NCBI GenBank assembly: GCA_963513935.1
Contig: OY740768.1
Span: 61,186,004 to 61,250,003 of the forward strand
Origin: Aphrophora alni
Lineage: Eukaryota; Arthropoda; Insecta; Hemiptera; Aphrophoridae
DNA: 64,000 bases
Direction: 5' to 3'
In this document: positions 27,849 to 42,800 of the stretch, in pieces
How positions within the stretch are numbered: the first letter of the stretch is position 1
How the letters are laid out: every line of letters starts with the position of its first letter
Notes under the pieces: generated by a model
Databases searched by the model: none
What the model saw: only the letters and a program-made list of their open reading frames with translations
What the model was told of the DNA's origin: nothing
Made by a program: the position numbers and the translations under genes

Positions 27849-30800
27849 CAACTGTATAAAATAAATATTGTGTTTAAATAAAATAAATTTAAAAGTTTTG
27901 ATACTGAGGTTCATTTTCCGGAGATATCTGAATCACCCTGTAAAAAACAAAGTAGGTGAAGTAAAACATGAATAGTTGAAAACAAAAAACTAAACAATTT
28001 TTAATTTTTTAAAAGCAAGGAAGATTATTAATATTTTTCTAACCTTTATTTAAATTTTAACAAATTTTTAAAATTTGCTCTATGAACCGTTATATGTGAA
28101 GGTACAAATCAGATACATTTGTATGAGTGACATGAAATAGTGGCCTTCCCTTTTTATATGTTCTTTTTCATAGGTTGTATATTTAGTTTTAGTTTCCAAT
28201 ATAGATCTAGGCTACTAGTGTCTAGGCTATGATGGTGTTTTTCTCGTTCATGCTCTAGTTTTAACACTTGATAACGTTATGTATTAGTTTTTATATACAC
28301 AAATGTTGGAATATGTTTTATTAAACGATAATAATAAAATGGATTTTGATGTAGAATACTGATTTGAAACACATCTGATATATAGATCCCAAGAGATGGT
28401 GGGTAAACTAAAATTAATTATTTGTGTCATTGTCAATGGACTACAATGAAATAAATAAATTACATTTCTTAATTTTGTTTATATATGTATGATAGAAGAT
28501 GAAGTAAGTGTGCATGTGCGTGCTGTATAATAGAGATCTTACTCTTTAAAAATATATATTGTAGTTTACTTAATAAATCTTGTTTGCTAATAATTGTAAA
28601 ACATGATATATATTCAGTGAGAAATTACTTTTTAATTAGTATAAATATAAAATAATAATGTAAAACATTTATTTACAGAAACTCGTCTTTATGCTCTCAT
28701 CAATTGTGCAGGAATCTTTCATCATCCTTTCCAGTTAACAAAGGATGGGTTTGAGTTGACATTCCAGACCAATTATTTAGGTATGTATGTGTGTTCATAT
28801 TAAATAAATTGTGCTGGACTTTATATCAGTAACAGTTTATTTTTAACAAGATAACATATTATTTAAAGAGGTGGAAAAATAAACTTGAATAAACATATCT
28901 TAAATTATTAAATTTTTTATGATAATACAGATTTAAAAAATTATATGAAAGTTATCTTTTCCGGTTACTTCGCAACAATTCTGGGAAAATTGGAAATTAA
29001 GTGAGTTGCTCATTGCCATTTTCACATGACTCCCAAAGTGTTAACCATCATTTCTCTTCAATGAAATATTCAGAGATGTTTTTTACAAAAGACTCAATAC
29101 CTTTTACTAAATGTCTTAATATGCAAAGGAGATGTTTAAGTAATTCCCTGAATGGGGAATCCCCGAAGCTGACATTGACTGAGAAACATTAGGTTTGTGG
29201 ATTTTAGCAATCTATACTTATGGGGAATTTTATAGTGATACAGGGTTATTTAAGTACAAAGTTTGCCAAGAAAATATTCTTTGTACTTTCAATAGCATGC
29301 TTGCAACTTTATTTTTTTAAGGTCTCTTTTAAAAATTTTTTTAGAAGAGTGTATTTAACCAACATCAGGGTGTCTGAAATTGTGTTCTGATACATGTTGG
29401 CATCAAGGATAAATGTGGAATTACTTACACAAATGATAACAAATGTCTGAATAAACTATATCAATAATATCAACAATATCAATCTACTATCCAATAACTA
29501 TAAAACTTCTTGGCCTGTATTAAGGATTTTGCTAGAATATTGTTTTAACTTCAACTCATACTTATTCATTATGTTTTAACATTTTAAGGTCCATTTTTAT
29601 TGACATTTCTAATGTTGGATGTCTTGAAGAAAAGTGTACCTTCGAAGATAGTGAACATTAGTTCTGAAGCTCATAGATTTCCAAAGACATTAGACGTACC
29701 TCGACTGCATTTACAGCGTTCAAAGTTTGATGAGTTTATAGTATACGGAGAGTCAAAACTGTGCATCAACTTGTTTACAAACAAGCTTTCTTATTTATTC
29801 AAAGGTTTGTTTGAGTGTTTAATATATTATCTATTGATGTATGTTTATAGTTTTATTTTCATTTTGATTTTGATTTTTTGTCAGATTGTTGGGCATATTA
29901 AGATTAATGCAATTGATTTTTTAAGATCCAACATCATAAATGAAGATCAAATCCAGATCTCTAGTGAATCTTGATGCTATTCATAAAAATTAATTAATTT
30001 TTTAGAATTCCCTAATATGTGTTATAATAACGTAAATTATTTTATATTTGTATACAGTTTTGTTCACTACTGAAAGTAAAAATTGTGTTTACAATAAATT
30101 CAAATTAAACTAATTTTAAAGCAAACTCTTTGCTTACGGCAAAACAACAATTAAATTGACAGGAGGCAAAATTGCACGATTGAATACCTGTGTTTTATCT
30201 GGTATTGATGTCCCTGGATTATCTGTTTGTATTGGTAGGGGTAGAAAGATGGTCGAGGTAGTATAATCCTTTTTTAAATCACACTTATATTATTTGCCAC
30301 ACACAGTTAACTAAACATTCTTCTTCTAAAATACAAATAAAATATTACTTAACAACAATGTTAGTGTTAGATATTTTTAAGGCATTAAGTAAAATTTTTA
30401 AATTCATATTTATGCTGAGCATTTAACACTCATTTTATTGTATTAATGTAACTTATGTCCTCAAGAATAAGCTTAACAGTTTAAATTTAAACATGGTTAT
30501 TAAAATGGAAAGTAATTGTAGCTATAGTTTATGCAATTGGTTTAAAAATGTACTTTTTGAAGAGGAATATCAGATTATAACAAGACTATGAGTGCATCTA
30601 AAGAATTACTGTTTTTAAGTGAAAAAGTTGAGAAAGCCAATGCCAAATATTTTCTTATTTTGTCAATAGTCATGTGAATAGCAAATTTGATATATATCTC
30701 TTTTTTGTGTCCAACTTTTTTTATGGATTTAATAGTAGGTAGAAAGGTAGAAATTTTACCAATTTTTTGTAATGTTTTTTGTTAGTTTTTTTCCGAAGAA

Positions 30801-33800
30801 TATGACTTGGTTTTTGCACAACTAGATCAATCAAGGTTCAACGACTTAAGAATTTCGTTAAATAGTGAAAAAAAATTAGTAACAAACTACAAAGGCATAT
30901 AATGAATGAAAATAAGGTTTGTTATGCTCACAAAAATTTATTAAAACCAAACTATAGAAGTGTGTGAGATCTCAAAAATTGAGAGTTGCATCAAGAAAAA
31001 ACTCAATATCATCTCTATCTCGTTAACAAGAACACATTCATTTCTCAGATGGACTTTTCTCGATTTGGTCAAATATTTCCAAATTCATTATTAGAGTATC
31101 GAGTTTTTAAAAAAAATGTATATATTCTAGTGTAATAATGTACGGTTCAAAGATAGTGTTTATTAATTAATTATTAAATGTGTGAAACTCAGTTGTCAAA
31201 AGGTAAAATTATGTTGGGGTGATGTTAAAAGTGCTTCCTAACCATAGATGTATCATAGTCTTCTATAGAAAGATGTCTTAAAGTTGTAATAGAATTAATC
31301 AAGAGAAACGGGGCACACTGCAAACGAAAGAGCTCAAAGTTTTTCAAATGATTTGACACAAAGATGTACCAGATCTGAAAATTCAAGTTCCCTCATCATT
31401 TCAGAAAATTCCCAAATCAAATATTTCTTAATATATGAATTCCAAAATTATTTCATGAAAGTTCAAATAGCGTTAAAAACAGCTTGATATGAAATTGATA
31501 AATTAATCTGTGGATTTAAACCTTAAACTTTAAACCTTAACTTAAACCTTAAACTTATACTATAAATACTATACAATTTATTTTTTAGTATAACCATATA
31601 TATAAAAAAAAAGTGTTTTATTTATTATAATGGAATACCACCAAGTACCTACGGTCCTTAGCATAAATAATCTTAAACTTTGGTGTGATAAAGTAATTCT
31701 ACAATGATTAATTTGCCAAAGGTGAAACTATTTAAAAACTTAAAAATTTGCAATCAAATAAAAAAAAAAGTTTAATATTCATGTTTAAGGTGTCCATGTC
31801 ACGAATTTGATAAAAATGACGGATTTAAAAAAGATAAATATTATATTAAAAAAAAAAAAAAAACAAAAAAAAAAACAGTTGTCCGGCTACTTCTCTTCAC
31901 TAAGAATAACTGTAAGATGGTTTCACAAATTAGATTTGAGCTCTTTTGGGAACTGCCATTGTGAATGCATTTGTAATCTACAAGGGAGCCACAGACTCAA
32001 AAATGAAGATCATTGAGTTCAAATAATTGATTCAATCGTTGGTTGAGATGGAAATAAAACATTATTTTTCCGAACACCACCTCTTCCCAGGTTGGCGACA
32101 AAACACGCACTTGTAGAAATGGGATTGAAAGACATATGTTATAAGAGATTCGTTGAGGCAGAATGAAGAAAAATAACAAAAGAAATTAAAGAGAGTGGAG
32201 AAATGAAAGAAATGTTTGTGGTGGATGTTAACAAACAATGTGTTTTGAGTGCTATACTACAATTTATCACATATCAAAATAAATCGTTGTTTAATCTTTG
32301 CTATTTTAACACTATTTAACATATAAAACGTAACATTTTCAGTTTTATTATAAATTATTATATTTTATTTCTCAATCAGCAATTTAATTTTGTTTTACAT
32401 ACAAAGCAAATATATATTCTTTTATTTTTCTTCGTAGTAAATTTTAATAATATATTTAGCACTACCAAATAATTAGAAGTGTGTTAAATAAAATATAACT
32501 TAATATTTATAAAATAAATTTGTTTCTATTAAAGTTTTTTTACATTGTTTTAACTAATAATTTCTTTGCTCCATGATTTCTAATCCAAAGCCCACTTGTT
32601 ATTTATTTAAAAACACATATAAAAAATCTAATACTCTATTTTAAAATGTTACTTCAATATTAATATATAAAAATATATAATTTTGTAAATATATACATTA
32701 GGGGGTTGCAGACATACCTCATGGGCCACAGTCATATAAGCAAGAAGCATGGTGGCGGTCTTCAAAGTAAACAACAATATATTTATGATGCAGGTACGTC
32801 TGCAGCACTTGGTAGCCAACGTGGTAAATAACATTAAACTTCAAGAATTAATGGATGGTGAAAGAAAACATAGTAAGGTTCATAAAGTCAAGGAGTTTAG
32901 GGTGGCTAGGACATGCAATCTGCATGCACAACAATATAATACCAAAGAGCGTGCCAGATGTTCAAATTAAGATATTGAGCAAGGAACGGTGGCTGTAGGA
33001 TGTTGAAGAGAACCTTACACATTTGAGTGTCAGGAACTGAAGAGGACTTGCTGCAGATCAGAGGAGAGTTGGCGATTATTACAGAGAGAAAGACTCATCA
33101 TGGGCTGTACCTTCAAAGGGTAAAGGGTTAAATCACTCAAGAAAGAGATTACTGAATACCATATGAAAATCAGTTTACAATTTGGACATTAAATTAGATT
33201 AGATTATTGGGTAATGAGGACTCGGGATCCTTGAACGTCAACCTAGACTTATTGTACACAACAACCAAGGACCTACTAGCAAGGCAAGTTGATACCTGTG
33301 CCCTAAACTAAGTGCGTACTAGCCGAGTCTCGGCAAATCAAGCTGAGCTTGAGCTTTTTCCAAGCTTGAACTTGCTATGAGCTCAAGCTTTTTACTATCT
33401 TGAGCTTTTTAACAAGTTCAAGATTTTACTTTTCAATGAGCTCAAGCTTTTAATTAATGAGGTTGAACTTTTATCAAGCCTTTTAACCAGATCAAGTTTT
33501 TATAAGTTTCTGATAAAATTTTACATTAAATAATAATCAGTATAATGTTGATCTTTTGTTTTGGAATGAGCAATATGGAGGAACCAAAGTAGTGGGAAAG
33601 GTGAAGTAGTTGTAATTGACGGGAAATAGACACTCTCGATCGAATCAAAGTGTACAAACTTCCTTTGGTGTGAAATTATATTACAAACTCATTTCATTCA
33701 CACACTTTCTAACGAATACATATTTTATTACAGAAAAATAATTATGGATTTGTAGATAGTTCGAATCAAGAAAAAGAAAATAATAAAATCGAGCCAAATA

Positions 33801-36800
33801 AAAGAGAAAACTTCTGGTTTCATAAATAAGAGTAATATAATTCATGAATAAGTGAACTTACTGAGTGGGAATTACGGTTAACTATTTTACGCAAAGTTTA
33901 AATATTTAATAACATAATTAAAAAAGTGTTTACACAATGACTAGTGTTAAGCCTAGTAGAAATGAGGTGGGAGAACTAGTTCACCTTGAACGGGTGTTTG
34001 TATTAATTTGTTATCAGGTCTATGCGCCTCTACAGACAAAACGTCCCATTTTCACATGTTTTACAGTCTCCAGTAGTAGGAGAAAGTACAGTTTACATCT
34101 GACTTTAATAATAGTACAATAGTACAAAAAAACTAGCCAAATTACTAAAACACTAACTGAAAAACTATTTTTTCAGAATTGGTGTAATTTTTTTAATTCA
34201 AAATCGAAAATGTTCGAGGATTGTCAAACTGGGAACTAAACATCGTATATATTTTGCTTTAAATGTCTTAAACTTTATAAAAATCTGTGCATAAAGCTTA
34301 GCGTAATGTAACTGTGAGTAGTCTTATGTTTTTAGAAAGGCTTGTTAAAATTTATTAGCAAAAATTATCGCCAGTTAAAATAAAAATCTCCAAAAATGAT
34401 GGGAAGATCAGACACAGAACTACCAGAGATTTAGATTAAACTCTGCCTTATCTTAATTATAGTTTCCTTCTTTACAAGTTAAATAAACAATGCAGACCTT
34501 TGGAAGGAGGGAACTCAAAATCAGTACAGTAATGTATTTCGTCATTTAATTCATTTTAATTTTATGGAAGTTTATATTATTAGGATAGCCGGAAAATTAT
34601 TTGCTGCTGATTACAGGGAATCGAGAATATGTCAAATTTAGATATATCTTGTGATTTTGAACTGCTGTGTGTGTGTGTGCTTGTGTGAATGAAATTAATG
34701 AATCAAACTTAGGCCTAGAACTGATTGGTGCACTTGCGCAGTTTGAATTTTACAACTCGAGCAAGTTATTTAGATAAAAGACACAGTGTCTTTCTAGTTT
34801 TCATGAACTCGAGATTAGCAGGGAATGTTTGGTTGAATAGCCAGGCATTTGGTAAATGTAAATAATTACAATACGAAACAATTGAACTAAGTTTAGTTTA
34901 CTTAAAAATTATAACTTTGTGATTGTATTTTTTGTTATTTGGGATTTTATTTACAAATCTATTGAAATGGGAGAGTTTTCTGCTATATTTATATTTTTGA
35001 ACAGTTTATTTGGGAAAACCATCGTTCAGGGAAGGTTGAATCCGGTAAAAATATGCATTGTTTATATGGGTTCCAATCTCGACCACAGAATCTGAACAAT
35101 AAATGGGGGAAACTGTTCAATAGAGATTCATTATTTTCGACTTGGGGGAAGGGAGGCTTTTTCTCATATTCGACATTAAAAATTTAAATTTCATAATTAT
35201 TTCATAAATTTATTATTTTTTTGTTTCTTTATGCTAAATAATTAATATGTGTGAGAAATTAAAATATGAGAAAATAGCAATTTTTTGTGCCAATAAGATG
35301 TATAATATGGGAAATACAGCAAATATGTTTCAGCTAAATTATTTTTCCCACAACCGTATTATATTCCCACTTAGTTTAGTATATTATCAGTCTGAGTATT
35401 AGGCTAGGTATTTGTGATTTGGAACACGATAGTTTGTTATATTTTAAATGGAAATTATGAACAATATTTCGTAACACGCTTTTCTGAAAATTATCAATAT
35501 TTATTTTTTTAAATGACAGTCTTTAGGTTTTTCCAGGTGTTGAACAAATCTCATTTTGTCCACATTTGTTAAATTCTGTATTTTCAGGATGGTGTCGTTC
35601 ATTACGTAGCAATCATCCATCTATTCTCAATCGATAATTTTACTCTTATAAGATATTTTCAATTATTTGTTATATATTTTTATTTTGTATAAAGTATTAT
35701 ACTACAATTCACACTAGGTACTTTAACATTTTCACGAAATGTGTATTTTTCTTTCTCCATAGTAAGGCTCGAGTTTCGTTTAGTTTAAATTTTTTATTTT
35801 TTACCAGACTGGTTTTCTTTTATTTAACCAAACAGATAAATCACCACTCCTAATCTCCGAATGATTTGTTTGTAACGAAATTTAATAATACAGTAGGGCC
35901 CCGACTAACCGAGGTTCTGGTTTAACCGAGTGTTTGTACACTTTACAGTACTGTAGCGAGCGAGCAGAGTGGGGTCATTTACACTACTGTGTGTGGCCGC
36001 TGCTACTGTGCCAAGGTCATTGACACAGCCCTCACGATTATTCATTCGCTCTCTCACCACACTGCACGTGATCCAAAGCGCGCCACTGTTTGTCTTTCTT
36101 TGGCTCAGTCAGTATCTTGTCACAGTCTTGGTTGGTTAGTCATGCTGTTACTTGGACAGTATTTGGACATTTTGTGGTGTTTTACTTTAGTGTTTTCATT
36201 ATGAGCTCTTCACATAAAAGAACTGTTGTGAGTTTAGAGACTTAACTAAACGCTATTAAAAGACTAGACAAGGGAGAATCGATTAAAAGAGTGGCTCCAG
36301 ATATAGGTGTTGGTGAGGTAACGGTTGGTGATTGGAGAAGAAAACGGGCCGATATTGAAAAGTGGCGTTCGCAAAAGGACAACGAAAATGACTGTGGGTT
36401 TCGTAATAAAGTGAATTCAATATTTTAATTCAATTTTACGTCTTTATTTATTACTGTATCAACCCTAAAATGTCTTTGTAATGCCCGTAACACAGACCGG
36501 CGGCCAAAAACGCACACGCTACCATTGATTTAAATGGCAGCGGGGGAACGCTCTCATTTGCTGGTCTGTCTGCCCGTGTTATCCGAGTTTCTGGTTATCT
36601 GAGTGTCCTCTGGTCCACTGTAGCTCAGATAATCAGGGCCCTACTGTACTAAAATATACAAATATAACTTAATAATTCAATCTTATTTTCTTAAGTAAAG
36701 CTTTCTACTTAGTGTTTATATTCCTTAGAATCAGTAATGTTCATTTCCAGCCTATAATTATTATCTCTCCTCACCTTTCCCCCACAATCGCTGCTTTACC

Positions 36801-39800
36801 TGAGCTATTCACTTTCTTGATGATAACAGCTTTTTTATTTTTTATTGCGTCCCTTCTAACAATAATGTAAGGTTCTATTATTTAATACACCCCCATGATA
36901 ATATTTTTTTTTAGGTTTTATAAAAGGCCTCACAGTAACTAATTGGACAATAATTAATTATTGACACGTACTACTAGGTAAAATATAAGACTTATTAATT
37001 TCTCAGTTTTCTTGAAATTGACTTACTTTGTTCTACAAGCTTTCAGAGCTGTCTCCGATGGCTTGGTGTCTCCTATAAACCTCCTCCGCCAGTTTCAAAA
37101 ATTTTCTGTCTGTTAAAATTTGGTCAAACCCTTAGCGAGCTTCAGTCATACATGTCTTCAGCCTATCCCTTGAGTTGTCCGACTCACAACGTAGGAGGAT
37201 GTGTTCAATTGTTTCTTCCTCTTTTTCACAAGTTAAACATCTGGAGGACTCCACCAAGTGAAATCTGCTCAGGTAAGCCTGGGTAACCCAATGTGACCCA
37301 ATCTTATTCGAGCAGCAAAAGTTGCTGTTGATCGTGCAACATTCCTGTACAGTGATTGAAATTTAACATAATGCATATAAATTAAATTTTTCTACATATT
37401 TTAATTATGAAATAGAATTTTCTTATTTGACTGTTGTTATAAATCTATTATAAAAAGGAAACATTTTGATTTCTGTCTTCAGTGATGGGCGTTGACATTT
37501 AGTTGTCAGATTTGAATTGAACAAGGGGGACAACACTAATGCATCGTATTTCCTTTCTCCTGGTAACTTTCTGTTATAACTTTAACAACTAATAACACAT
37601 GTTAATAAAAACTTGTTTTTCTCTCATTAGAAGGGAGTCTAAAAATAAATATCATTTCCATGTGTTTCGTTTCATTTCTGATATCAATTCTGTCTGTTTC
37701 TGATAACATTTTGACTGTTTTTTCTCATTTATTAGTTCATGTTTTATCGTGTTTATTACAATGTTCGGAAACCAAGCCAGGCTCGTAAAAGCAAGACCTA
37801 CTCGGAAAACCGTGCAGAGTTTGTAAAATTGAACCTGGCTCGGAAATTTATGTCAAGCTCAGAAAATCGACCGGAACTCGAATATTCGAGCCGGGCTCAA
37901 AAAATCGAGGGCTTAATCATTTTGCAGTCATTGTTCAAAACTCGAGGTCGATCCGAGGGCTTGGCTCGAAATTTAGTAACTTGCACATCCCTACGATCAA
38001 CAAGACTATGGAGCTTCTGTCCTATGCTAGCATCGAAGTTGTCATCCGGTTTCAGAGTCTCAAAGATGACCCTTCTTTTAGCCTCAAGCCTTTTGGATTC
38101 CAGGATGGTATTCCTAGCAGTCTCATTAGACCATTTACATAGCCTACAAGCGGGAACATTATTTGTGATCCTGAGTGTTAGCAAATGTTTCCTGAAGTCG
38201 GTGTATCTAAGTATAACTTGTTTTAGACAGCCTCTTTTCACCCTTAATAATGGAGTTCGTAAGTTGTTGAGTAGTCCCTCTGATAAGCTTATAAATGTGT
38301 AAATATTTAATTTGTAAAACACTTTAAGAGATTTTTAAACCTTAGTATTTCGAAATAAAGATTGTAAAAACAGTATTTTGTCAGAACTACGTTATCAGTT
38401 CCTCGAACTGAAACCAATGTACTTTCGCTTTAACTTCTGTAAGGATCACTTCATCAATCTCGTCTCTGATCACATTTTGCTTTTGACAAATGTACATCTG
38501 AAATTATGTTGTTGTTGGTTTGTTACACTCATATGAGAAACTGGCCAGGTGCAACCCAACAGAAACAAAAATAAAGAAATAGGAAGAACAGTTAACAAAG
38601 TGGCTGTGGATGTTTTAACCTTTAGCACGTGTATGACGGGATTTCACATAACCCTCAACTTGACTGGTAACGCGTATGACGGGATATCTCGATTCAACAC
38701 TATTTGACTTCTGCAGGTATTTTTAATTTGTTTAAAGTCCAATAGAGTGCAGGGAAATGTCCTATTGGTATAATGTGACTCTCCCACTACGGTATTTGTT
38801 CTCGATCACCTGTCGTTGGTCTTTATTTGGTTGTTATAGCAACCAGGCGCCATTTTGTGTTCTGCCCCAGCGCGTATAACGTGATTTCTCGTTCTACTAC
38901 GACTGTCAGTTGTGAAATGTTTTGTATCATCGTTATAACTGTTATAGCTGTTCATTCTTGATTTGTTTAGGTCGTATTATTGTTTATATGTATATTTAGT
39001 CTATATCAGTAAATATAGACATTTTTCGGATGTCCTGAATGTAGGTAATTATTATGAGCAGTAGAAAGATATTTTTGATACGGTATGTTGATTTTTCTCA
39101 AAATCTTTTTTTAGTAAAATTTATTTGTTTGATGAAATTTAGGTTATTTTGAATTAAATAGTAGGCCTACTTTTATATAAAAAAAATTAATATGATTTGT
39201 TTGTAAATATAAAAAAAAAATATATAATTAATCTGTTTCATAGGGCGGTCAAAAATGTGAAATTAATTATTTTTTCTTGTTTTAATCTGTAAAAAAAATC
39301 AGAGAGAGAGAGGGAGGTAGAGAGAGAGAGGGAGGGAGGGAGAGAGGGAGAGAGAGAGAGAGAGGGAGAATTTCAAATATTGTTACTTATTAACTTATTA
39401 GGTAAAATTATTAATAAATATATCATTTTCAGGAAAAGGAGTTACTGCCAACTGTGTTAATCCTGGTAATACAAGATCCAACATATACAGATCATTTCCA
39501 TTCTTTAAAGATTTGCCTTTATTCAGTTTAAATAGATTCTTTTACTGGCTCCAGTTTAAAAATTGCTGGGAAGGTGCTCAGACAATAGTGCATGTAATCT
39601 TAGACCCTAAACTTGCAAATACTACAGGAAAATATTTCAGGTGATATTTCAATTCTTATATATAATAAAGATAATTTAATTTTTAATAAAGCTTTGAAAA
39701 TACTGCCACAACTGGGAACAATTTCTCTTTCACTATAAATAAGTCATTACTTTGAGTTTTAGCTTTTATTTAGATTGTTTGGAACTCATTAAATTTTGGA

Positions 39801-42800
39801 TTACAGTACTCTCTCACGAATTCGACACTCTGGACCAGTGAGGTTGTCGAACTACTGAAAATGTTGGACTACTGGGAGATGCACTAAAAATAAAATACAA
39901 ATTTTAAATAAAATAGTTTTTATTTCCAACTGAAACACAAATTTTAATTTAAACTCAAAATACACAATCAATTAAATTGAAACTGTTAAATTAATGCAAA
40001 CATTTCTGGGGGGAAAACAAAACTTTAAATCTCAATCTTTAAACAAAATTATACAATATTATATATGTAAAGACAATATTACATTTGAAGGAATTAACTT
40101 TCCTTGCAGAAAAAGTAATCATAGATCATTACTTTTGTAAATTTGTATCAGTTTTTGCTTCCATAAATTTTTGGAGCACAGACAAAGTACTTCCCATTGC
40201 TGCATTTTCTTCGCCCCATTCAATGCAGTCTTTAATAACAGCAAGAATTTCGTTAAACTTCACATTGGTAGTGGCCGTCTCTTCCAAGAAGAAATTTTCT
40301 TCACCTTCGTCGTTGTCTACTCTGCTTGCCTTCTTCGTTGTTTTATTCGTCTGTCTTCGCTTTTGGAAAATCTTTGCCGCAAACCGTTGTTCCAGCGTTG
40401 ACTATTTAGTTGTTTAGACAGCCATTCCAATAGTTCTTGTAGTGGCAGATTATTATTATCATGATCATATGACTCGTCTTATTGGATATTTCAAGCGATG
40501 ACCACAGTTTCTTCCTTCCATAATGATTTGAGGGCACACTCTCCCAAGCTGCAGCGAGCGTGAGTATTGCATCTTTGATGTTCAATGCTTCATACCAGTC
40601 AACACTATTGAGAAAATTCTTCATTTAATTTGATTTAACCATTTGAACAATGTTTTGGTCCATAGGCTACAACAGGGGATCATAAATAGGATCTTGATGC
40701 ATCCATCACTTGATGTTACTTCTTCACTTGGAGCATAACCCCTTGAAGCATTGTCTAAGAGAAGCAATGCTTTCGAAAAGTGACACACGTCTTGGTTGAA
40801 GTCCTTGTTACACCATTTGAGAAAGAGCTCTCTTATCCAAGCTTTGGACTGTAGCTAATTCAGATGCACGTTTTTGAATGGCTAATGATTTTTTTATTTG
40901 GAATGGGAGTGTCAGTTTGTGTGATCTGGCAGCGTTTGCACATGACACATAATTATACAACCTTTACATACTTTTTGACCTGCTGCATTGACCTCACCAT
41001 GGTGGATGTAAATTTTTTGGGACAAGAGCTTCCAAAACAATCAAGTCCTTCTACAATTTCCTTAAACTTTTCCACAAATGTAAGCACAGCTAAATAATCA
41101 CTTGAAAGCTTCTAGTGACAGTTAACAGGCAAATGCCCTGTCATGTTTTAAACTTACTAAACCATCCTTCACTTGCTTTGAAATCATTTTTCTTGTAAAT
41201 ATCCATGTAGAAAGTCGAGGCTTTTTGTTTCAAAATGGCTGCCATAATGGGTGTGTTTCATTGATGTTCATGACCATGAATACAGAGCTTAAATTCTCCC
41301 CTCTAAACAGTTTTCTACGACAAGATCTCAGATTCAGATTTTTCTACAAAGTCTTTGATCTTAATGCGATTGCTTTGTATAGAATACAACTGTTAACTGT
41401 ATAGAATAACAACTGAAAAACTGTTAAGCTACTTTCCAGTTTTAGAAGAAAGTCTATTTTAAAGTTCAACATTAAGGCCTCTTTTTTTTTGTTTTTCTGC
41501 TGACATATGTTATACACATAGAAAAAGGATTGCAACACACGTTGTAAAAATCAGACATACAAGTCACTAGAGATATTAAACTTGAACACATACGATATAT
41601 AACCTCATTGACTGGACTGTATAAATGCATATAACTCGCTTACAGCCAAACAACAACTGGAACGGCTCAGTAAGAGAAGGAGTTGTGCACACTATTTATT
41701 ATACAAAAAACATGTACTTTCTATTCTTCTCACTATAAGTTATAAAGAATTACATCTTCTTACTTCGTTTTAGTATCCATCATGAAGGATGGCTTGCGAT
41801 GACTGAAGAAGAACAACTGTGTGCGAATGTCAAAACAGAAAACCATTCGAAGATGTCGGATCCCAGATCCCTTTGTCTTCGCTATATCATCATTTATTAT
41901 ATGTTCACTAACTAGATCTCAGCTGCCCATAGAATTCAATATGTACTTATATTCTCTACTAATGTACAGATGATACACTTCAAGTTCTCATCTATCTATC
42001 ATGACTATTATATTTATAGGTATATCACTTCTATTTTTCACCTCAAATCTGTCATAGTCTCTTCATCAATTCAATATGTACTTATATTCTCTACTAATGT
42101 ACAAATGATACACTTCAAGTTCTCATCTATCTATCATGACTATTATATTTAACATTACAATAACATTACCCAGACTTTTAAAACAATTCAATATTAATTA
42201 ATAAAAAGCTATGGTTATTTAGAAATGATTATTTAATAAAGTTAGGCGCCATTTTGTAATATTTATTACAAAAATAAAAATATCAAATTAATTATAAAAA
42301 ATTATTACTCTTGAAGAGAGTTTATGTTTCTCTGATGTCGCAAGTTCTTTTGAAATGGTGTACTTTGTAGAATATTAAATAAAATACAGAATCCTTTATT
42401 CTGAAATGTACATTTTATTATTAATAAACATCATATAACATCAAAATTCATACAAATCAAATATCACCTGAAAAGATAGAGTTATATATAACATCCTACA
42501 TACTACATTAATCAAAAATTACGTTCATTAAAATTTTATTTATTATTTTTTATGGTTGCAACCTACTTTTAAATTGAAATTTCTAAGTATTCAGAAGTTA
42601 ATGTTTATTTATCTTACATAATTACTTTCATAACACTTTAATTCTTTTTAAATTTTAAAACATCAAATTCAAAAAGTTAAACAAAGAAAATCTTTTATTT
42701 ATAAAAGATTTCAAAAATTATATTCCAATAACATATTATCTCTTTTTGAAAAACACATGCGACGATTCTATAGACATAATATTCAACTTTCAACAATAAA

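Larger units (their letters stand above)
18590..27940 (+). mobile_element. Mariner-type element copy A, split by the LTR retroelement
   Basis: Two halves (about 18590-19413 and 27392-27940) together match the element at 62160-63330, both running 5' to 3' on plus. The first half gives N-terminal HTH-like and 'NPHTLYEIPLHPTKVVIW' stretches. The second gives 'ETVTMFHEFFNYRLISKN' and 'SRLPDLT', the block around the last catalytic residue of a DDE/D transposase. Both copies share the end 'TGAATCACCCTG'. Stops and frameshifts make it inactive. The layout resembles the Tc1/mariner-superfamily elements common in Hemiptera; the subfamily is inferred. Confidence 0.75.

Noticed and set aside
29805..29974. 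Continuation of the SDR frame past 29804
   Set aside because: The donor GTTTGT at 29805 and the perfectly matching next exon at 39433 show this is intron; the read-through is a hydrophobic AT-rich stretch.
37739..38302. 187-codon plus-strand open frame
   Set aside because: It runs antisense over a GGCTCG repeat and the LINE fragment on minus, whose translation is clearly the meaningful one.
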